Origin: a bacterium
GTDB taxonomy: Bacteria > Bacillota_I > Bacilli_A > Acholeplasmatales > Acholeplasmataceae
DNA: 27,411 nt
Direction of reading: 5' to 3'
Assembly (NCBI GenBank): GCA_018623895.1
Contig: JAAZUY010000002.1
Location: 1-27,411, forward strand
Part shown: positions 21,888-27,411 of the stretch, piece after piece
Layout: every line of letters starts with the position of its first letter
How positions within the stretch are numbered: the stretch's first letter is position 1
Made by a program: the position numbers and the translations under genes
The notes under the pieces: generated by a model
Databases searched by the model: none
Seen by the model: only the letters and a program-made list of their open reading frames with translations
Told to the model about the DNA's origin: nothing

Positions 21888-22963
21888 CTAACAAGAATAT
21901 AAAAGAATTTCTGAGGATAAATAAAAATCCTCAGCTAGGTTATAAAACTATTCATATTTTAGGAACTAATGGAAAAGGATCAACGGCTTATTTTCTTTCT
22001 CAATTAATGGAAAAAGATTGTAAAGTCGGTCTATATATCTCTCCCTTTACAAGTAATCGTTTTGATAATATCTATGTGCAGGGTAAAAATATTGAAGAAG
22101 TAAATGACTACTATAAATTATACAAAAGTCAGTTTCAAAAATTTGGTTTATCTGAATTCGAAGAAGATACAGCGCTAGCGAGTATTATTTTTAAATTAAT
22201 GAATGTAAAATATGCAATATTCGAAGTTGGAATTGAGACTTCAAATGATGCAACAAACGTTATATTACCTGACTATACTCTTATAACATCAACGTCTCTT
22301 GATCATGAAGATATTTTAGGAACAAATTTTAAAGATATAGCATTAAATCTCTCTGAATTATTTAAAGAAAACTCTAAAATATTTGTTTCTAGAAGAATAA
22401 AAAAAAGTATTAAGAATATTTATATTAAGCAAGCAAAAAAAATCAATAGTAAGATAATATTTGATAAAAAAATCAAAAACATAAAAAAATATCCTTATTA
22501 TCAAGAAAGAAACATAGAGCTCGCATTAAAAGTATTTAAAGATATCTTTAACGATAAAAACGTATCATTTGATAATTTAAAAATGCTTCCATTTAGATTT
22601 GAAAAAATTAAGAAAAATATTATCCTTGATGGAGCACACAATGTTGAGGGAGTTAAGCTTCTTGTTAAAACATTAATTAAATTAAAAATAAGTCCTCTAG
22701 TAATTTTTTCTTCTTTAAATACAAAAAATTTTAAAGAAATGATACAAGTTTTAATTCCGTCATCAAAAAAGATTTATGTAACAACATTTGACGTAAAAAA
22801 TTCAATAAATATTAAACAAGCAAAATCAATTAATGGTACAGAATATCTACCTAAAAATAAAATTCTTGATAAATTAAACGAGTCAAGTCGTGATATAATA
22901 TTAGTTACAGGTTCATTGTATTTTTTGAGAGAATTGAGGAGAATAATAAATGAAAAAAAGTAA
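21884..22963 (+). CDS. folC: Folylpolyglutamate synthase (FolC), shortened
   Basis: Adds glutamates to folates, trapping them in the cell and making them better cofactors. The Mur-ligase-like product has the P-loop ILGTNGKGST near residues 27-36, the FEVGIE.....DATNV segment, STSLDHEDILG and DGAHN, all family marks. At 359 residues it is shorter than common FolC (about 420-440): only about 27 residues precede the P-loop, and the C-terminal domain is compact. The ATG at 21884 overlaps the ung stop (ATGA); a TTG two codons earlier is possible but lacks a ribosome binding site. The neighbour folT imports folate, which supports a salvage role. Confidence 0.9.
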   Translation: MTNKNIKEFLRINKNPQLGYKTIHILGTNGKGSTAYFLSQLMEKDCKVGLYISPFTSNRFDNIYVQGKNIEEVNDYYKLYKSQFQKFGLSEFEEDTALASIIFKLMNVKYAIFEVGIETSNDATNVILPDYTLITSTSLDHEDILGTNFKDIALNLSELFKENSKIFVSRRIKKSIKNIYIKQAKKINSKIIFDKKIKNIKKYPYYQERNIELALKVFKDIFNDKNVSFDNLKMLPFRFEKIKKNIILDGAHNVEGVKLLVKTLIKLKISPLVIFSSLNTKNFKEMIQVLIPSSKKIYVTTFDVKNSINIKQAKSINGTEYLPKNKILDKLNESSRDIILVTGSLYFLRELRRIINEKK

Positions 22964-23780
22964 TACATTAAAGATAGCTGTTGCAGCTCAGTTGATAGCT
23001 TTGGGTGTAATTATAAGCTCATTATCTTTTATAATTCCGATTTCTGGAATTCCAGCAATTAGAATAGACTTGATTATTATTCCTGTAATTCTTGCGGGAA
23101 TTATGCTAGGAAAATTATATGGTGTTATTGTCGGAACGCTAGTTGACATTATTGCTTATTTTATTTTATTTCAAGGTTATGGACCTTTTAATCCGGGATT
23201 TACAATTAATTTGGCTATGACAGGATTTATTGCGGGTTTTGTTTTTACTTTTTTTAGAAATTCTTCTGAAAAAAAACTTTTTAAAATTATAAAATACATC
23301 TCACTATCTGTGTTCTTATTTCTTTTTCTATATACAGTGACTTTAATTATTACAACATCTGAAATAAGATTTGGTCCAAGTGTCGTTGCAATTACTAACT
23401 CAGGAAAATTAATTTTGATATTAACAGTATTTGCTGCATTGATAATATCAATGATTTTTTACTTCTTAATATTTAAAAATGAAAAGTTTATGAAGAATGA
23501 ATCTTTTTATAAATATTTTCTAATCCTTACACTCGCGGAGTTTTTTATAATTTATAATTCATCATTATGGATAGAAATCTACACAACAATTCCAACTTAC
23601 GTAAGTGTTGTGTCAAGATTTATTCGAACTGCGCTACTTTTTCCTTTCAAATTTATGCTTTTAATTTTAATAGTTAGGGCATCTGAAAAAATTTTACATA
23701 ATGATATATCTTTTTTAAATTTAGATCATAACCCTAAAAAAACAAACTTTACAAAAATAAATCAAACAAATGAAAATTAA
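22950..23780 (+). CDS. folT: ECF transporter S component, probably folate (FolT)
   Basis: A hydrophobic 276-residue membrane protein with about six to seven predicted helices. The N-terminal half reads as an ECF substrate-binding subunit: LKIAVAAQLIALGVIISSL with small residues spaced for docking on EcfT, then IRIDLIIIPVILAGIMLGKLYG and LVDIIAYF. S components bind the vitamin and share the EcfA-A'-T motor, which is not in this window. Specificity for folate is inferred mainly from overlap with folC. It is longer than usual S components (170-200), with extra hydrophobic segments around 110-175 and a hydrophilic tail. GAGGAG lies upstream of the ATG inside folC. Confidence 0.72.
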   Translation: MKKSNTLKIAVAAQLIALGVIISSLSFIIPISGIPAIRIDLIIIPVILAGIMLGKLYGVIVGTLVDIIAYFILFQGYGPFNPGFTINLAMTGFIAGFVFTFFRNSSEKKLFKIIKYISLSVFLFLFLYTVTLIITTSEIRFGPSVVAITNSGKLILILTVFAALIISMIFYFLIFKNEKFMKNESFYKYFLILTLAEFFIIYNSSLWIEIYTTIPTYVSVVSRFIRTALLFPFKFMLLILIVRASEKILHNDISFLNLDHNPKKTNFTKINQTNEN

Positions 23781-25062
23781 TATTATTGGGGGCGGATTAG
23801 CCGGAGTTGAAGCATCATATTATCTTTTAAAAAAAGGTTATGAAGTTGATATGTATGAGATGAGACCAATAAAAATGACGGGTGCACACAGGACATCCAA
23901 TCTTGCTGAATTAGTTTGTTCTAACTCGCTCAGATCGAATGATTTGAATAATGCAATAGGACTCATGAAAGAGGAGTTAAGAATATTGGATTCTCTGATA
24001 ATGAATGCTGCTGAATATGCAAAAATTCCTGCGGGATCCGCTTTAGCAGTTGATAGAGAGAAATTCTCAAATTATATAAAAACAAAATTAGATAGTTTTT
24101 CAAATTTTAGACTACACAACAAAGAAATCCAATCATTAAATACTAATGAGTATAATATAGTAGCTACAGGACCACTCACTTCTGATCATTTAATGAATAA
24201 TTTAAAAAAAATTATACAAAAAGATTTTTTACATTTTTATGATGCGGTTTCTCCAATAATTTCTTCCGACTCTATCGATATGAATATTTGTTATAAAAAA
24301 AGCAGATATGATAAAGGAGAGGGTGATTACATAAATTGTCCGATGACAAAGGACGAGTATGAAAATTTTTATGATTTAATTATCAATTCAGAGAAGACGA
24401 AAGAAAAGGATTTTGAAAGAAAAGTTTTTGAAGGATGTATGCCTATTGAGGATATGGCGAAAAGAGGTAAAGAAACTATGCTTTTTGGCCCACTAAAACC
24501 GGTAGGACTAGAGTATAATAATATTAGACCTTATGCAGTTATTCAACTAAGGCAGGATGATGCTGCTTCCTCTATGTATAATATTGTTGGTTTTCAAACA
24601 AAACTTAAGTTTCCAGATCAAAAAAAAATTATAAGAACTATTCCGGGCCTGAAAAAAGCTGAAATTTTAAGATATGGAGTTATGCACAAAAATAATTATA
24701 TTGAATCCCCGAAAATCTTAATTAATGGTTACAGATTAAAAAACTATCCGAAAATTTTTATTGCCGGGCAACTTTCAGGAGTTGAGGGTTATGTTGAGAG
24801 TGCTGGATCAGGATTATGTTCAGCTATAAATCTAGATAATTTTATCTCTAAAAAGAGTTATTTAACTTTACCTGAAGAAACAATGTTAGGAGCAATGTCA
24901 AAATATGTCTCTACTGAGAATGAATCATTTGTTCCAATGAATGCAAATTTTGGGCTTTTTTCACAACTTTCAAAAAAAATGAAAAAAAAAGAACGAAGAA
25001 TATATTTTTCTACCAGAGCACTAAAAAAAATTACAGAATTTAAGAAGAAAAACAACATATGA
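23770..25062 (+). CDS. trmFO: Folate- and FAD-dependent tRNA (uracil-54-C5-)-methyltransferase TrmFO
   Basis: Makes ribothymidine at position 54 of tRNA, taking the methylene from 5,10-methylenetetrahydrofolate and reducing with FAD. The 430-residue protein has the FAD motif IIGGGLAGVEAS (about 5-16), GAHRTSNLAELVCSNSLRS with C50, and FEGCMPIEDMAKRG with C223; these match the two cysteines known to act in TrmFO. The end LFGPLKPVGLE, then QLRQDDAASSMYNIVGFQT and GQLSGVEGYVESA are conserved. The start overlaps folT by 11 bases without a clear Shine-Dalgarno. Using folate, it ties the folate genes upstream to uracil chemistry. Confidence 0.97.
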   Translation: MKINIIGGGLAGVEASYYLLKKGYEVDMYEMRPIKMTGAHRTSNLAELVCSNSLRSNDLNNAIGLMKEELRILDSLIMNAAEYAKIPAGSALAVDREKFSNYIKTKLDSFSNFRLHNKEIQSLNTNEYNIVATGPLTSDHLMNNLKKIIQKDFLHFYDAVSPIISSDSIDMNICYKKSRYDKGEGDYINCPMTKDEYENFYDLIINSEKTKEKDFERKVFEGCMPIEDMAKRGKETMLFGPLKPVGLEYNNIRPYAVIQLRQDDAASSMYNIVGFQTKLKFPDQKKIIRTIPGLKKAEILRYGVMHKNNYIESPKILINGYRLKNYPKIFIAGQLSGVEGYVESAGSGLCSAINLDNFISKKSYLTLPEETMLGAMSKYVSTENESFVPMNANFGLFSQLSKKMKKKERRIYFSTRALKKITEFKKKNNI

Positions 25063-25976
25063 AAACTGATTTCTACGAGTATTTAAAAAACATTAGAAAC
25101 TTTAGCACTAATACTATTAATAATTATATCTTTGATTTAGAAATATTCGAGAGGTTTATAATCGATAATTCTTTAGCAGCAAACATTAATTTAGTAAATA
25201 GACCAAGGATTCTTAGACATTTCATTTCCTGGATGCAAGAAAAAAAATTAGCTGAGTCTACAATCTTAAGGAGAATATCGTCATTAAAAACATATTATAA
25301 ATTTTTATATGAAAAAAAAGAAATAGATTTTAATCCCCTTGATGGTATAAATGTTCCGAGAAAAAAAAAGAGTATACCTAAAAGAATTCACAATAATGAG
25401 GTTAAATTAATTTTAAAATCCATCGACAAAAATAATGATTTAGGTTTTAGAAACTATGTTATGATAGACATGCTTTACAGTTGTGGACTTAGAGCTTCAG
25501 AAATAGTTAAACTAAAGATATCTGATCTGTCTCTTGAATCTAGAAGAATTACACTTGTTGGCAAAGGCCAAAAAACTAGAGTTTTACCAATTACAAACCT
25601 TTTAAGAGTAAATCTCAATAAATACTTGACAGAAATAAGGCCAAAACTATTAAGTAAAACAGATAAGTTTAACAGAGTAATTTTTGTATCTAGAAGTGGA
25701 AACCCAATGACTGTTAGGAATTTACAAAAAATCCTTGAAAAAGTTGTAAGAACATCTGGAGAAACATTTAGACTTCATCCACACATGCTTAGACACTCAT
25801 TTGCCTCTGAACTTTTATCAAATGGAGCAGACCTTAGAACAATTCAAAAATTATTAGGACACGATAATATATCAAGCACACAGATATATACGCACCTTAG
25901 CACAAAAAAAATTATCGATCAATATAGAAACACACATCCTAGAAATAATCAAAAAAAGGAGAAAAAAGATGAATAG
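25059..25976 (+). CDS. xerC: Tyrosine recombinase XerC/CodV
   Basis: A 305-residue tyrosine recombinase with an N-terminal core-binding domain (about 1-85) and a C-terminal catalytic domain. The catalytic set is complete: R145 in CGLRASE, K169 in GKGQKTR, H242 and R245 in HPHMLRHSF, H268 in LLGHDN and nucleophile Y277 in IYTHLS. XerC-type enzymes resolve chromosome dimers at dif. The place directly after trmFO matches xerC (codV) in Bacillota, so it is the housekeeping enzyme, not an element integrase. No dif site was recognised in the window. The start overlaps the trmFO stop (ATGA). Confidence 0.92.
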   Translation: MKTDFYEYLKNIRNFSTNTINNYIFDLEIFERFIIDNSLAANINLVNRPRILRHFISWMQEKKLAESTILRRISSLKTYYKFLYEKKEIDFNPLDGINVPRKKKSIPKRIHNNEVKLILKSIDKNNDLGFRNYVMIDMLYSCGLRASEIVKLKISDLSLESRRITLVGKGQKTRVLPITNLLRVNLNKYLTEIRPKLLSKTDKFNRVIFVSRSGNPMTVRNLQKILEKVVRTSGETFRLHPHMLRHSFASELLSNGADLRTIQKLLGHDNISSTQIYTHLSTKKIIDQYRNTHPRNNQKKEKKDE

Positions 25977-26415
25977 AAAATTTGAAGTTATTGAAGAATA
26001 CAAAAATCATAAGATAACCTTACCAGTAAGACAGACTACTGGAAGTGCAGGATATGATATCGCAAGTTTAGAGCACACAACTATAAAACCAGGGGAATTA
26101 AAGCTAGTTAAAACTGGATTAAAAGTTATGATTCCTAGTAATGAAGCTCTACTAGTTTATGCAAGGTCATCGTTAGGACTCAAGAAAACATTGATGATGA
26201 GCAATGGGGTTGGAGTGATTGATTCAGATTACTATAATAATGCTAAAAATGAAGGTCATATACTTGTCCCACTTTATAATTTTGGCAACAAAATTTCTGA
26301 AATTGAAGCCGGAGAGAGAATTGCTCAGGGAATTTTCACTAAATTTTTCAAAGTTGATGAAGAAAAAAATGTATTATCACAACGAAAAGGTGGATTTGGA
26401 AGTAGCAAGAGTTAA
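25969..26415 (+). CDS. dut: Deoxyuridine 5'-triphosphate nucleotidohydrolase (dUTPase)
   Basis: Cleaves dUTP to dUMP and pyrophosphate, keeping uracil out of DNA and supplying dUMP for thymidylate synthesis. The 148-residue trimeric-type enzyme has motif 1 GSAGYDIAS, motif 2 ARSSLGLK, motif 3 GVGVIDSDYYN, motif 4 GERIAQGIF, and motif 5 as KGGFGSS at the C-terminus. These are all present in order, so it should be active. AAGGAG lies about ten bases before the ATG, and the start overlaps xerC by eight bases. It closes the ung operon, so uracil exclusion genes stand at both ends. Confidence 0.95.
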   Translation: MNRKFEVIEEYKNHKITLPVRQTTGSAGYDIASLEHTTIKPGELKLVKTGLKVMIPSNEALLVYARSSLGLKKTLMMSNGVGVIDSDYYNNAKNEGHILVPLYNFGNKISEIEAGERIAQGIFTKFFKVDEEKNVLSQRKGGFGSSKS

Positions 26416-26429
26416 AAAAGCTCGTAATC

Positions 26430-26458
26430 TTGCATTAAAATTTCTCATATGATATATT
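26430..26458 (+). promoter_or_regulatory. Promoter of rpsB
   Basis: TTGCAT (26430-26435), 17 bp, TGA plus TATATT (26453-26458), an extended -10 of the TATGATAT type. It predicts a leader of about 109 bases. Confidence 0.65.
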
Positions 26459-26479
26459 ATATTAGGTTACTAAAACACA

Positions 26480-26543
26480 TACTATATATATTTTGTTCAA
26501 GTGCTTTTTCTTAGAAAAAGTGAATAAAAAATTGAGTATAGTA
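26480..26543 (+). promoter_or_regulatory. Structured leader of rpsB, candidate S2 autoregulatory RNA
   Basis: TACTATA (26480-26486) pairs with TATAGTA (26537-26543), enclosing a hairpin CTTTTTC/GAAAAAG (26504-26510 with 26514-26520). The structure ends about 18 bases before GGAGG at 26562-26566. No T-run follows, so it is not a terminator. Autoregulation by S2 is inference. Confidence 0.45.
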
Positions 26544-26573
26544 GAGGAAAAAAACAAAAACGGAGGAAATCAA

Positions 26574-27411
26574 ATGGCAGTAGTTTCAATGAAACAACTA
26601 CTAGAATCGGGTGTTCATTTTGGACACGCAACAAGAAGATGGGATCCTAAGATGGCTCCCTACATTTTTACATCAAGAAACGGCATTCATATCATAGATT
26701 TAAAAAAGACAGCTGAGGAAATCGAAAGAGCCTATCAGGCATTATTTCAAATCATTGCTGAGGGTGGAAAAGTTCTTTTTATAGGAACAAAAAAACAAGC
26801 TCAAGAGGCTGTAAAAGAAGAAGCAATTAGAACCGGCCAATTTTATGTTGATAAAAGATGGTTAGGGGGAACTTTAACAAATTTTAAAACTATAAAATTA
26901 AGAATAAAGAGATTAAAAAACCTTCACAAAATGGAAGAGAATGGTACTTTTGACAAGTTACCAAAAAAAGAAGTTTTATTACTGTTGAAGGAACGAGCTA
27001 AGTTAAATAAGTTTCTTGGGGGAATCAAAGAGATGAGCAAACTTCCAGAGGCTGTATTTGTTGTTGATCCAAAGAGTGAGATAAACGCTGTTTTAGAGGC
27101 GAGAAAATTAAAAATTCCTGTTTTTGGAATTGTTGATACTAATTGTGATCCAGATTTTGTTGACCATATTATACCTGCAAATGATGATGCAATCAGAGCT
27201 GTAAAACTAATTACTTGGGTAATGGGTAACGCATGTATTGAAGCCATGGGTGGAGAAGTTGAAAAATATGAAGAAGAATCGCCTTCAGAGGCATCTAGAA
27301 GAGATAAACCTGAGCGAGTGAAAGCAGAAGCACCAAAAGCAGAAGCACCAAAAGCAGAAGCACCAAAAGCAGAAGCACCAAAAGCAGAAGCACCAAAAGC
27401 AGAAGCACCAA
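26574..27411 (+). CDS. rpsB: 30S ribosomal protein S2, cut by the window end
   Basis: The reading frame runs from ATG 26574 to the window end without a stop (279 codons and a partial one). It starts MAVVSMKQLLESGVHFGHATR, then RWDPKMAPYIFTSRNGIHIIDL, FIGTKKQAQEAV, RWLGGTLTNFKTI, and VVDPKSEINAVLEARKLKIPV, IVDTNCDPDFVD, all S2. S2 joins the 30S subunit late and binds S1. The globular part ends near residue 225; an acidic linker and a five-residue repeat, AEAPK, follow from residue 251 and continue past the window. GGAGG sits eight bases upstream. In Bacillota tsf usually follows, here unseen. Confidence 0.97.
   Translation, partial: MAVVSMKQLLESGVHFGHATRRWDPKMAPYIFTSRNGIHIIDLKKTAEEIERAYQALFQIIAEGGKVLFIGTKKQAQEAVKEEAIRTGQFYVDKRWLGGTLTNFKTIKLRIKRLKNLHKMEENGTFDKLPKKEVLLLLKERAKLNKFLGGIKEMSKLPEAVFVVDPKSEINAVLEARKLKIPVFGIVDTNCDPDFVDHIIPANDDAIRAVKLITWVMGNACIEAMGGEVEKYEEESPSEASRRDKPERVKAEAPKAEAPKAEAPKAEAPKAEAPKAEAP
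27324..27411 (+). repeat. 15-bp tandem repeat coding AEAPK in rpsB
   Basis: GCAGAAGCACCAAAA occurs five full times and once partly (13 of 15 bases), without a mismatch, up to the window end. Period 15 keeps frame. Its G+C (7 of 15) is clearly above the surrounding AT-rich DNA. Confidence 0.95.

Noticed and set aside
25059..25976. Tyrosine recombinase as integrase of a mobile element
   Set aside because: It sits directly after trmFO within a housekeeping operon, with no attachment repeats or element genes around it.
1036..26415. Mycoplasma-type code with TGA as tryptophan
   Set aside because: TGA ends many genes exactly at ATGA overlaps (sufD/sufS, rimM/trmD, trmFO/xerC and others), and tryptophans are TGG.
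26924..27247. Open frame on the minus strand inside rpsB
   Set aside because: Antisense to S2 coding sequence, which is conserved throughout; no family similarity.
27324..27411. Tandem repeats as a CRISPR array
   Set aside because: Units are 15 bases, contiguous and without spacers, and they stay in the rpsB frame.

Overview
The window is an AT-rich (roughly 28-30% G+C by eye), gene-dense stretch of a chromosome from a reduced, low-GC Gram-positive-type bacterium. Gene content is Bacillota/Mycoplasmatota: SufCDSUB, MsmX-type ATPase, CcpA, HPr with a regulatory serine, Spx, YlbG, KhpA, TrmFO, ECF folate transporter. TGA is used as a stop at many tightly overlapping gene junctions and Trp is TGG, so the standard code applies. 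This fits a lineage such as Izemoplasmatales, Acholeplasmatales or Haloplasma-like bacteria better than Mycoplasma/Spiroplasma, but the exact taxon cannot be fixed from sequence alone. No tRNA, rRNA, CRISPR array, insertion sequence or prophage was seen.

Layout. 1-4092: the end of sufC, then sufD, sufS, sufU and sufB, an iron-sulphur assembly operon with overlapping genes. 4191-5306: a stand-alone sugar-importer ATPase. 5419-7677: pgk, an HPr-like gene and tpiA, a glycolytic operon closed by a bidirectional terminator shared with rpsD. 7691-8902 (minus): rpsD with a structured leader, and a free methionine sulfoxide reductase. 8961-10477: a SpoU-type rRNA methylase coupled to an unrecognised protein that looks like a degenerate xylose-isomerase-like barrel. 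10460-11032 (minus): def. 11150-13537: ylbG, then rpsP-khpA-rimM-trmD and rplS. 13657-16710: ccpA-tyrS-diacylglycerol kinase. 16711-19471 (minus): pepF-trpS. 19660-21194: spx and gapA. 21255-26415: six mutually overlapping genes ung-folC-folT-trmFO-xerC-dut. 26574-end: rpsB, cut by the window inside a tandem-repeat tail.

How the genes fit together. Carbon control is represented by CcpA with a cre-like operator over its own -35 box, an HPr variant embedded between pgk and tpiA, and a weaker cre-like site before pgk. The ung...dut operon has a common theme: folate uptake and retention, folate-dependent tRNA uracil methylation, dUTP removal and uracil excision from DNA. Ribosomal protein genes rpsD and rpsB both have leaders with long-range pairing that could be autoregulatory. 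Promoters are repeatedly of an extended -10 type, with TATGATATAAT or close variants.

The region is mostly housekeeping. The items most worth a second look are the folate/uracil operon, the HPr with HASLA in place of HARPA, the doubled palindrome at ccpA, the putative leaderless ung and methylase transcripts, the short SufD, the 272-residue unknown protein and the repeat tail of S2.
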